A program made the position numbers and the translations under genes. The notes below the pieces were generated by a model. That model did not search any database. It saw only the letters and a list, made by a program, of their open reading frames with translations, and was not told where the DNA came from. A stretch of 64,000 nucleotides of DNA from JACVRW01 sp963808775 (GTDB lineage Bacteria > Actinomycetota > Thermoleophilia > Solirubrobacterales > Thermoleophilaceae). Shown piece after piece: positions 52,984-60,204 of the stretch (positions are counted from its first letter, which is position 1; every line of letters starts with the position of its first letter). The stretch spans positions 124,001 through 188,000 of the forward strand of contig CAWEGR010000007.1 in the NCBI GenBank assembly GCA_963808775.1. The letters run 5' to 3'.

Positions 52984-53466
52984 CTACTCCCCGTAGCGGT
53001 ATTCGCTGTCGCCGATACGGATCACGTCGGCCATCTTGAGGCGCTCCGTAGTCGCCACCTTGCGGCCGTTCAGGTAGGTCCCGTTCGTGGAGCCCATGTC
53101 CTCGAGGTACATGAACTCGCCGCGCGGAAAGATGCGCGCGTGGGCGGATGAGGCGAAGGGATCGTCCACGCGGATCTCCGCGCTGTCGGCGCGGCCGAGC
53201 GTCGCTCCCTCGCTCAGGTCGAAGGTCGTGCCCGGGTCGTGTCCCATCGCCGCGATCACCTCGAGCCGCGGTTCCACGCCGGCGCGCAGGTCCGGCACTG
53301 CCGACTCGCGCCGCCGCGGGCCCGGCGCTTCGGCCGGCTCGGCCGCCGCGGTGGAGGCCTCGTAGCGGGTCAGGTCGCGGATCGCGCTGCGGGCGACCCA
53401 GAGCAGGAACAGGTACAGCACCAGGAGGAAGCCGAACTTGAGCGCGACGGCGAGCGGCTCGTCCAT
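52984..53466 (-). CDS. fhaB: FHA-domain membrane protein (FhaB/FipA-like)
   Basis: 160 aa. One N-terminal membrane helix (ALKFGFLLVLYLFLLWVA) and a C-terminal FHA domain with the phosphothreonine-binding elements LGRADSAEIRVDD, SSAHARIFPRG and SSTNGTYLNG-like GSTNGTYLNG. In mycobacteria the homologue is phosphorylated by Pkn kinases and links division proteins with cell-wall synthesis. It starts 10 nt after fhaA. Confidence 0.9.
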   Translation of the reverse strand: MDEPLAVALKFGFLLVLYLFLLWVARSAIRDLTRYEASTAAAEPAEAPGPRRRESAVPDLRAGVEPRLEVIAAMGHDPGTTFDLSEGATLGRADSAEIRVDDPFASSAHARIFPRGEFMYLEDMGSTNGTYLNGRKVATTERLKMADVIRIGDSEYRYGE

Positions 53467-53476
53467 CGTGCCGCCC

Positions 53477-54247
53477 CTACTCGAGCTCGAAGGTGAGGTC
53501 GGTGACGCCGATGGTGATGCGGTCGCCGTCGCGCAGCGCCACCTGCTCCACGCGGCGGCCGTTCACCTTCACGCCGTTGGTCGAGCCGAGGTCGACGGCA
53601 TGCCATCCGTTCTCCTCGCGGCGGAGCTCGGCGTGGCGGCGAGAGACGTTCGGATCGGCCAGCACGACGTCGCAGTCGCGGCTGCGGCCGATCACCGCGC
53701 GATCGCCGCTCAGCACGTTGCGCCTGCCCTCGCCGACGAGCAGCGCCTTGCGCCGGTCGAGGGGAGCCTCGAGCTTGCGCGCCGCGCGGTCGGGCGAGTA
53801 GACCATCGTGTGGCCGAAGTCGCCCGATGACGGGCCGGCGACCGGCTCGGGCCCCTCGGCGGGCGCCTCCTCCTCCGGAGGGGCGAGCAGCTGCGCCTGG
53901 ATGCCGAACTCGCCGAGCTCGAGCCGCTCGTCCGTGTGGAACTCGATCTGCGGCCGCACCGTCAGCGCGAACGACTCCTGGCGCGCGTGCTCGAGCAGGT
54001 AGTCCGACAGCTCCTTGCGGAGCGCCGGCTCGTAGCTCGAGAACTGCTCGCGGTCCTGCGGCGACAGGAAGATCCGGTAGTGATTCGGGACGTAGACGCG
54101 CGAGACGGAGACCATCTGGTTGTCCTCCATCTCCTTGGCGAGCTTGTGTGCGAGCTCGACCGGCTGCACGCTCGTCTTGAAGGCACGGCCGAAGGCCCCC
54201 TCGACGAGCCCGCCGAGCTTCGCCTCAAGGTTGCGCAGCACGCTCAT
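53477..54247 (-). CDS. fhaA: DUF3662-FHA signalling protein (FhaA-like)
   Basis: 256 aa. The N-terminal DUF3662 domain (residues 1-115: LEAKLGGLVEGAFGRAF, VELAHKLAKEMEDNQ, SVSRVYVPNHYRIFLSPQD) and the C-terminal FHA domain (175-250: IGRSRDCDVVLADPNVSRR, GSTNGVKVNGRRV) match mycobacterial FhaA. FhaA binds phosphorylated MviN and restrains peptidoglycan synthesis at the pole. No membrane segment. The short linker is Glu/Pro-rich. It follows the multi-pass kinase gene after 18 nt. Confidence 0.95.
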   Translation of the reverse strand: MSVLRNLEAKLGGLVEGAFGRAFKTSVQPVELAHKLAKEMEDNQMVSVSRVYVPNHYRIFLSPQDREQFSSYEPALRKELSDYLLEHARQESFALTVRPQIEFHTDERLELGEFGIQAQLLAPPEEEAPAEGPEPVAGPSSGDFGHTMVYSPDRAARKLEAPLDRRKALLVGEGRRNVLSGDRAVIGRSRDCDVVLADPNVSRRHAELRREENGWHAVDLGSTNGVKVNGRRVEQVALRDGDRITIGVTDLTFELE

Positions 54248-54265
54248 GACAGCCGCAGGGTAGTC

Positions 54266-56260
54266 CTACAGCGCCGCCCCGGATCCTCTTGCGGCGGCGG
54301 ATCGGGTCGGCGCCCGCCAGCCCTCGGCGGGAGCCACGACCTGGGACACGGACAGGGCCACCACGGCCGCGCCAAGCGCCCCCGCGACTGCCCCGCGGGC
54401 GCCGTCGAGCGGCAGCTCGGTGGCGAGAGCGTCGCCGAGCGCGGCCTGGACGACGACCAGCGCGAGCGCCCAGAGGCCCGCGCCCAGGAAGTCGACCGCG
54501 AGCCAGCGGCCGCGGATCACGAGCGGAAGGGCCACGGCGAACACGGCCCAGACGAGGACCGGGATGAGCGCCGGCGAGGTCGCGATCGGCTCGAGGACGT
54601 CGGAGGCGGCGGCAGAGATCGAGCCCTGCCAATCGGCGCGGACGGCCTCGCCCGGGAAGCCGAACAGGAGGTCGCGGCCGGTGATCGGCTCGGCGAGCAC
54701 GAGCCACCAGCAGCCCGCGGCTGCGAGCCCGGCGCGGCGCCAGGGGGTGGGAGCGAGGGCGGCGACGCCTATGAATGCGGGCGCGAGCGCGACGGTGCCG
54801 AGCAGCGGCGCGAGCACGGGCAGGGTCCAGAGCGTCCCGGCGCGCGGCAACAGGAAGGGCATCGGGGCCGCGGCGGCCGCCACGATCAGCGCCGTGCCCT
54901 GCCGGTCGACGTCGGGCGAGACGAGCCAGAAGCAGAGCGCGCCGACGGAGAGGATCCAGCCGAGGCGCGGCAGGAGGGTCACGGCGAGCGCGACCGCGCC
55001 CGCGGCGGCGGCCGGCGAGAAGGTCGGCTCGGGCGCGAGCGACTCGAGCACGTAGAGCGCCACGAGGCCGGCGAGCAGGCCGGCCCCCGCGCGCTGCGCG
55101 AGCCGGATGGCGAACGGGGACGGGCGCGCGGGATCGGCGCGGCCGAGCAGGCCTGTGGTGGCTGGGGGTGGGCCGTCGAAGTAGCCCCGCCGCGGGTTCT
55201 CGGGCGCGGCGTGCTCCACAGGCGCATGATCGGGAACGGGCGGGCGGTCGTCGACCGCGGTCGCGCCGCGCATGCGCGCCCACAGGCCGCGGTTGCGCTC
55301 GGTGGTCGGCAGCCCCACGCGACGCAGGGTCTCGGGCTCGACGAGGCCGCCCTCGTCGGTCAGCTCGCCCTCCGCGGCGCGCAGCTCCGCCCGCAGCTCG
55401 GCCGGCGTGGGCCGCAGGGCGGGATCCGCCTCGAGCGCGTCGTCGATCACGTCGCAGAGCTCGACGGGGAGGTCCCTGCGCAGGTCTCGGAGCGAGGGCA
55501 GCGGGCGGCCGAGGCGCCGCGCGGTGGCGGCTGGGCCGTTCGCGCGCACCGGATTGCGGCCCGTCCAGCACTCGAACAGCGTGAGCGCGAGGGCGTAGAC
55601 GTCGACCGCGGGGGTCACGCGCGCGCCCTCGGCCTGCTCGGGCGCCATGTAGGCGAGCGTTCCCACCACGTCGCCCGTGCGCGTCAGGACGTCGCCGCTC
55701 ACGAGGTGCGCGACGCCGAAGTCGGTCAGCTTCGCGAAGCCAACTCCGGCGGCGGGCTCCGCCACGACCATCACGTTCTGGGGCTTCAGGTCGCGGTGGA
55801 TGACGCCCCGCGTGTGCGCGTGGCCGAGCGCCTCCGACAGATCCGCGCCGATTCGGGCCACGTCGCGGTCGGAGATGGCTCCGGCGCGCAGCAGATCGGC
55901 AAGCGTTCGGCCCCGAACCAGCTCCGAGACCAGGTAGACGTCGTGCTCGTCCTGCGCCAGCTCGTAGATGCCGACGATGGCGGGGTGGTTGAGCCGGGCG
56001 GACGCGAGCGCCTCGCGCTCGACCCGCTCGCCGGCACCGCGCTCGCGCGGGATCACCTTGACGGCGACCTCCCGCTCGAGCCGCTCGTCCCAGGCGTGCC
56101 AGACCACTCCGAAGCCGCCGGCGCCGAGGCGCTGCTCGAGCCGGTAGCGCGACAGGACGATGCGGGGACCGGGGCCGCTCGGAAGGTGTTCGGTAGGGTC
56201 GGTCGAACCCAGCGGCAGGGTGCCGGGCTCTTCCGTGAGGCCTGAATCGGAGCGGTTCAT
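54266..56260 (-). CDS. Ser/Thr protein kinase with multi-pass membrane C-terminus
   Basis: 664 aa. Kinase at residues 38-300: LGAGGFGVVWHAWD, VAVKVI, IHRDLKPQNVMV, LTDFGVAH and GTLAYMAPEQAEG. Then a linker with a YFDGPPP stretch, and a C-terminal half with about ten hydrophobic helices (GLLAGLVALYVLESLA, GAVALAVTLLPRLGWIL, VLAPLLGTVALAPAFIGVAA). It has no PASTA or other extracellular sensor, so the signal may be in the membrane. It takes the place of pknA at the head of the operon. Start ATG 56260; divergent from the CARDB gene with a 99-bp gap. Confidence 0.85.
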   Translation of the reverse strand: MNRSDSGLTEEPGTLPLGSTDPTEHLPSGPGPRIVLSRYRLEQRLGAGGFGVVWHAWDERLEREVAVKVIPRERGAGERVEREALASARLNHPAIVGIYELAQDEHDVYLVSELVRGRTLADLLRAGAISDRDVARIGADLSEALGHAHTRGVIHRDLKPQNVMVVAEPAAGVGFAKLTDFGVAHLVSGDVLTRTGDVVGTLAYMAPEQAEGARVTPAVDVYALALTLFECWTGRNPVRANGPAATARRLGRPLPSLRDLRRDLPVELCDVIDDALEADPALRPTPAELRAELRAAEGELTDEGGLVEPETLRRVGLPTTERNRGLWARMRGATAVDDRPPVPDHAPVEHAAPENPRRGYFDGPPPATTGLLGRADPARPSPFAIRLAQRAGAGLLAGLVALYVLESLAPEPTFSPAAAAGAVALAVTLLPRLGWILSVGALCFWLVSPDVDRQGTALIVAAAAAPMPFLLPRAGTLWTLPVLAPLLGTVALAPAFIGVAALAPTPWRRAGLAAAGCWWLVLAEPITGRDLLFGFPGEAVRADWQGSISAAASDVLEPIATSPALIPVLVWAVFAVALPLVIRGRWLAVDFLGAGLWALALVVVQAALGDALATELPLDGARGAVAGALGAAVVALSVSQVVAPAEGWRAPTRSAAARGSGAAL

Positions 56261-56359
56261 CCCAGGTTCTGTGTTCGGTCCGCGAGGAGCGCGTCCTGCC
56301 CCCCGTTCATACTCCCAACCAGCGCCAATGGCGCGTGGTAGCGCATAGGAGCGATTCTG

Positions 56360-57460
56360 CTGTCCTTCCTCGACGAACCGGACGAGCCCGTACGCACCCG
56401 CACGCGGCGTCGGTCGCCGGGCGGCCGGTCCACCGACCGCCAGACGCTGATGGCCCGCAGGACGATAGCTATTGGCGCCGCCCTGCTCGTGCTGATCCTG
56501 CTCGTCCTGGCGTTCCGCGGCTGCCTTGCGGCGCGCAACGATCGGGCGATCAAGGATTACGTCGGAGACACGAACGAGCTGATCGGCGCGTCGAAGGGAG
56601 AGTCGGACCAGCTGTTCGACCTGCTGAGCGGCTCGGGCGAGCCGGTCGACGCCCAGAACCTCGTCAACGCGCTGCGCAGCGAGTCGGCGTCGCTCGTCGA
56701 TCGCGCGCGCGGCCTCGACGCTCCTGACGACGTCGCCCAGGCGCAGGATTACTTCGTCGAGGCCATGCAGCTCCGCAGCGACGGGATCACCGAGATCGCG
56801 CGGGCATTGCCGGGAGCCCTTGCGGACCAGGAACGCCGCGAGAGCACCGACCGCATCGCGCAGATGATGCGCGTCTTCGACGCGAGCGACGTGCTGATGA
56901 CGGTCCGCTTCGAGCCCTCGCTGCAGGACGCGCTCGAGGAGCAGGGGCTCGCCGACGAGGTCGTCCTGCCCCGCCCCGGCCGGCTCCAGTTCCTGCCCGA
57001 CGTCGAGTGGCTCGACCCGGCCTTCGTCGCCGACCAGATCGAGGGCCTTCGCACCGGCACGGGTGGCGAGGACACGGGCGACGGCACCGCGGCGCCGGGC
57101 CTCCACGGCAACGGCATCGGCACCGTCACGCTCGGCGGCGTGGCGCTCGTGCCCGGGGCGACCGCGACGGTGCCGCTCACCAGCGACCTCGCCTTCGACG
57201 TCCAGGTCACGAACCAGGGCGAGAACACCGAGACCGACGTGACGGTGAGAGTCACCGTCGGCGAGGGCGACGACGCGACCGAGATCGAGGAGCAGATCCC
57301 CGAGATCGGCGTGGGCACGACGCAGAACGTGACGATCCCGCTCGGCTCCGAGCCGCCCGTCGGCGAGAACGTGCCGATCAACGTCGAGGTCGTGCCCGTG
57401 GACGGCGAGGAGAAGACCGACAACAACGCGGCCGACTTCACGGTGATCTTCACCTCGTGA
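56360..57460 (+). CDS. CARDB-domain membrane protein, probable CTG start
   Basis: 366 aa from CTG 56360 (SFLDEPDEPVRTRTRRRS). AGGAG at 56347-56351 is spaced for this codon. A shorter model from ATG 56450 would lose the conserved cytoplasmic start. A transmembrane helix (IAIGAALLVLILLVLAFRG) follows, then a helical stalk of about 170 residues (SESASLVDRARGLDAPDDV, EIARALPGALADQERRES) and a C-terminal CARDB-like beta domain (LAFDVQVTNQGENTETDVTV). It is probably an extracytoplasmic adhesion or scaffold protein. It is divergent from the kinase operon. Confidence 0.75.
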   Translation: MSFLDEPDEPVRTRTRRRSPGGRSTDRQTLMARRTIAIGAALLVLILLVLAFRGCLAARNDRAIKDYVGDTNELIGASKGESDQLFDLLSGSGEPVDAQNLVNALRSESASLVDRARGLDAPDDVAQAQDYFVEAMQLRSDGITEIARALPGALADQERRESTDRIAQMMRVFDASDVLMTVRFEPSLQDALEEQGLADEVVLPRPGRLQFLPDVEWLDPAFVADQIEGLRTGTGGEDTGDGTAAPGLHGNGIGTVTLGGVALVPGATATVPLTSDLAFDVQVTNQGENTETDVTVRVTVGEGDDATEIEEQIPEIGVGTTQNVTIPLGSEPPVGENVPINVEVVPVDGEEKTDNNAADFTVIFTS

Positions 57461-57492
57461 GGCCGCCCGCGGCGTCGGTAGCCTGAACCGGC

Positions 57493-58006
57493 GTGGACGA
57501 GCTGAACTCCACGCAGGGCATCGTGGCGCTCGCGGCCGCGGGGCTCGCGCTCGCGGCGCTCGTGTTCGCGAGCGTGCTCGCCGTCAAGCTGCGCCGCCTG
57601 CGGGCCGCCCAGCGGACGGTGCTCGGCGCCGGCCGAGACCGACCTCGTCGGGCACGCGGCGTCGCTCCAGGAGGCCTTCGTCCAGCTGCGCGACTGGGTC
57701 GAGGAGACAGCCGCCGGCCTCGAGGCGCGCGTGACGGGCGCCGAGCGGCGCATGGACGGCTGCGTGGCCCACACCGCACTGATCCGCTACGACGCGATGA
57801 ACGAGCTCTCGGGCCAGCAGTCGAGCACCCTCGCGCTGCTCGACTCGCGGCGCACCGGGGTCGTGATCTCGTCGATCCTGCACCGCGACCAGGCTCGGTT
57901 CTACGTGAAGCAGGTGCACGAGGGCACGCCCGAGTACGAGCTCTCGCCGGAGGAGCAGCAGGCCGTCGACAGCGCGATGGCGCAGGTGGGCGGCGCCGCC
58001 GGATGA
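57493..58006 (+). CDS. DUF4446 protein (frameshifted)
   Basis: About 170 aa after removing one base near 57631. An N-terminal membrane helix (IVALAAAGLALAALVFASVL) and a charged LRRLRAAQR stretch precede a coiled-coil (LVGHAASLQEAFVQLRDWVE) and the DUF4446 core IRYDAMNELSGQQSSTLALL with SSILHRDQARFYVKQVHEG and the ELSPEEQQAV ending. The function of the family is unknown; it is often beside replication or cell-division genes in Firmicutes and actinobacteria. Its stop overlaps the pheA start by ATGA. Confidence 0.8.
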
Positions 58007-58842
58007 GGGTCGGATACCTCGGTCCCGCCGGGACCTGGTCCGAGGCCGCGCTGCGCGCCTCCGCTCCCTCGGGGACCGATGAGGTGGCCTACCCGACGAT
58101 CTACGACGCCGTGATGGCCGTCGAGGAGGGCGCCGTCGAGCGAGCGGTCGTGCCGATCGAGAACGCGCTCGAGGGCAGCGTGGCGGTGACCCTCGACACG
58201 CTCGCCCTCGAGGCCGTCGGCGTGCGGGTGGTCGGCGAGGTGCTGCAGCCCGTCCGGCATTGCCTGGTCGCCGAGCGGGAGCTCGACCTGGGCGACGTCA
58301 CCCGTGTCGTCTCTCACCCCCAGGCGATCGCGCAGTGCGCGCGCTTCCTGCGTGAGCGGCTGCCACAGGCCGAGCACGTGAGCGCGCCGTCGACGGCCGA
58401 CGCCGTGCTGTCCGTCCGCGACGGCGACCGGCGGGCCGTGGCGATCGCCTCGCCGCTCGCCGCCGAGCTCTACGGCGTGCGGGTGCTGGCCGAGGACGTG
58501 GGCGACCATCCCGACAACGTCACCCGCTTCGTCTGGCTCGCGCGAGCGGAGGAGGCGGTCGCGCCCGCCGGCGAGGCCAAGACGACGATCGTGTTCTGGG
58601 GCGGTGGCGACGATCAGTCGCCCGGCTGGCTCGTCGACGTGCTGGGCGAGCTGTCGGCACGGGCGGTCAATCTCACCCGCATCGAGTCGCGGCCGCGGAG
58701 GATCAGGCTCGGCCACTACATGTTCTTCGCGGACCTCGAGGGCGCGGCCGAGCGGCCGCCCGTGAGCGACGCGCTGGCGGCTCTCGCCGGGCACGTCGAG
58801 GAGGTCCGAGTCCTGGGCTCGTACGGTGCCGCCCGCGCCTGA
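58003..58842 (+). CDS. pheA: Prephenate dehydratase
   Basis: 279 aa, monofunctional. GYLGPAGTWSEAALRAS and VVPIENALEGSVAVTLD belong to the periplasmic-binding-like PDT domain; NVTRFVWLA holds the catalytic TRF triplet. The ACT domain (from about 195) has LTRIESRPRRIRLGHYMFF, with the ESRP motif that binds phenylalanine as feedback inhibitor. The enzyme converts prephenate to phenylpyruvate. It is coupled to DUF4446 by a 4-nt overlap. Confidence 0.95.
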   Translation: MRVGYLGPAGTWSEAALRASAPSGTDEVAYPTIYDAVMAVEEGAVERAVVPIENALEGSVAVTLDTLALEAVGVRVVGEVLQPVRHCLVAERELDLGDVTRVVSHPQAIAQCARFLRERLPQAEHVSAPSTADAVLSVRDGDRRAVAIASPLAAELYGVRVLAEDVGDHPDNVTRFVWLARAEEAVAPAGEAKTTIVFWGGGDDQSPGWLVDVLGELSARAVNLTRIESRPRRIRLGHYMFFADLEGAAERPPVSDALAALAGHVEEVRVLGSYGAARA

Positions 58843-58866
58843 GGCCCGGCTACACTTTCGCGCACC

Positions 58867-59481
58867 GTGGCAGCGCGTTCGGAACTCACGCTCGTCACCG
58901 GGGCAGGTGACGCGGAACCAGGCCCTCCCGCCGCGCTGCCCGGGGCCGGCCGGCCCGCGCAGCGCAGCACCACGACGGGCGGCCGGGTCCTCGTGCTCAA
59001 CGCGTCCTATGAGCCGATCAACGTCTGCACGATCCGCCGCGCCGCCGTCCTGATCCTCAAGAACAGGGCCGAGGTGCTCGAGAAGGGCGAGTGGGCGCTG
59101 CACGCCGAGAGCTTCACGCTCGATCGCCCGGTCGTGATCAGGCTGCTCACCTACGTGCGCATCCCGCGCGACGCGCATCGCCGCAAGATCACGCGCCGGG
59201 CCGTCTTCGCTCGCGACGCCTGGACCTGCCAGTACTGCGGCCACGAGCGCGGCCACCTGACCGTCGACCACGTGATCCCGCGCTCGAAGGGCGGGGCCTC
59301 GACCTGGGACAACATCGTCACCTGCTGCGCGCCCTGCAACCGCCGCAAGGGCGACCGGCTCCCGAAGCAGGCGAACATGGTCCCGGCGCGCACGCCCAAG
59401 GCGCCGAACCCGACCGTCTTCATCCACGTCGCCGCGCCCACGATCCCAGCCGCGTGGGAGCAATACCTGGTGGCTGCGTGA
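58867..59481 (+). CDS. HNH endonuclease family protein
   Basis: 204 aa. An N-terminal Pro/Gly-rich tail (residues 1-40) precedes VLVLNASYEPINVCTIRRAA, the start of the conserved actinobacterial HNH family, and the nuclease core CQYCGHERGHLTVDHVIPRS with NIVTCCAPCNRRKGDR, giving two Cys pairs for zinc and the His-Asn-His set. The family is single-copy and widespread, with untested function, perhaps DNA repair. A TACACT -10-like hexamer at 58851-58856 places the transcript start just before GTG 58867, so it may be leaderless. Confidence 0.9.
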   Translation: MAARSELTLVTGAGDAEPGPPAALPGAGRPAQRSTTTGGRVLVLNASYEPINVCTIRRAAVLILKNRAEVLEKGEWALHAESFTLDRPVVIRLLTYVRIPRDAHRRKITRRAVFARDAWTCQYCGHERGHLTVDHVIPRSKGGASTWDNIVTCCAPCNRRKGDRLPKQANMVPARTPKAPNPTVFIHVAAPTIPAAWEQYLVAA

Positions 59482-59939
59482 ACGAGCCCCCGCGCGGCGA
59501 CCCCCCGCGCGGCGAGCGGCTGCTCGCCGAGGACGAGCTCCCGGCCTCAGTCGGCCAGCTCAAGAGCCTCCGGCGCTGGTTGATCGTGACGGCCGTCTGG
59601 GCGGTGGCCGCCACGGCGCTCGCGGTGTTCGCGCTCGTCGAGGCGAACAAGCAGGAGGAGGCCAACCAGGAGCGTGCGGCCGGCGAGCTCGGCCGCGTGC
59701 AGAGCCAGCTGAACGACCGCATCGCCGACCTCGAGAAGCAGGTCGAGGAGCTCCCGACCTCCGAGGACGTCCAGGACCTCGACTCGCGGCTCGGCCGCGT
59801 CGAGGACGACGCCGGAGCCACCGCCGACTCGCTCGAGAAGCTCAGTGGCCGCGTCGACGGGATCGAGCGCGACCTGAACGATCTCGAGGAGGCGGTCGCC
59901 TCGGGCACCGAGACCGAGACCACCGAGACCACGCCCTAG
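59478..59939 (+). CDS. Membrane-anchored coiled-coil protein
   Basis: 153 aa. A cytoplasmic Pro/Arg/Glu-rich start, one membrane helix (LIVTAVWAVAATALAVFALV, residues 36-55) and a long extracytoplasmic coiled coil (EANQERAAGELGRVQSQLND through IERDLNDLEEAVAS) with heptad-like Leu/Val spacing, then a Glu/Thr tail. Its GTG start overlaps the HNH stop by GTGA, so the two are made together, which is an unusual pairing. I know no function. Confidence 0.75.
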   Translation: MNEPPRGDPPRGERLLAEDELPASVGQLKSLRRWLIVTAVWAVAATALAVFALVEANKQEEANQERAAGELGRVQSQLNDRIADLEKQVEELPTSEDVQDLDSRLGRVEDDAGATADSLEKLSGRVDGIERDLNDLEEAVASGTETETTETTP

Positions 59940-60000
59940 CCCCGACGCGACCTCCGGGTCTGCTTCAATTGGCTCACCAGGGAAAGGAGGTGGTCCACAG

Positions 60001-60045
60001 TTGACTGACAGAATTCTTGGGACCCTGGAGGTGTCCGGCCGTTAG
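60001..60045 (+). CDS. 14-codon ORF (possible leader peptide)
   Basis: TTG 60001 to TAG 60043-60045 encodes MTDRILGTLEVSGR. The ribosome site AAAGGAGGTGGTCC is almost fully complementary to the 3' end of 16S rRNA and is the strongest in the window. The stop lies in a hairpin. The frame stays open after the TAG for a long way, but without family resemblance. It could be a translated leader controlling the RNA structure downstream, or a small protein. Confidence 0.4.
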   Translation: MTDRILGTLEVSGR

Positions 60046-60160
60046 CCGGTTGCTGGGCCCCGTCTGACGGAGTCCAACCGTGACATCGTCGGCGAGTCCG
60101 GCCGGGAATGGTCCCTCCGGCCGTCGTTGGATCAGCCGATCATCGTCCAGCAGACCAGTA

Positions 60161-60192
60161 GGGGAGGGGCGTCCTTCGGGGCGCCCCTCTTC
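60161..60192 (+). terminator. Intrinsic terminator with UUCG tetraloop
   Basis: A stem of about 14 bp (left arm 60161-60174, right arm 60179-60192, a few G-U pairs) closes on C-TTCG-G, the very stable cUUCGg loop, and runs into TTCCTTTCC on the plus strand. It terminates the small transcript and, being palindromic, can also serve convergent gyrA, whose stop is 13 nt away. The T-rich side shows that plus-strand transcription is the main client. Confidence 0.75.
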
Positions 60193-60204
60193 CTTTCCGG
60201 AGGC

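Larger units (their letters stand above)
59961..60195 (+). ncRNA. Candidate structured RNA / leader-peptide transcript
   Basis: TGC-TTCAAT at 59961-59969 is an extended -10, predicting a start near 59976. The unit includes AAAGGAGGTGGTCC (59983-59996), a 14-codon ORF, then nested stems. TGCTGG 60051-60056 pairs with CCAGCA 60147-60152, TCCAAC 60073-60078 with GTTGGA 60126-60131, and a CCGGCCG-type hairpin lies at about 60096-60124. CCGGC/GCCGG at 60035-60049 encloses the ORF stop codon. An intrinsic terminator closes it. The long rod-like fold is reminiscent of 6S-like or leader RNAs, but I cannot assign a family. Confidence 0.5.

Noticed and set aside
60043..60180. Readthrough of the TAG after the 14-codon ORF into a longer frame
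   Set aside because: The following frame is open but shows no family resemblance and crosses the terminator; the hairpin structure explains the sequence better.
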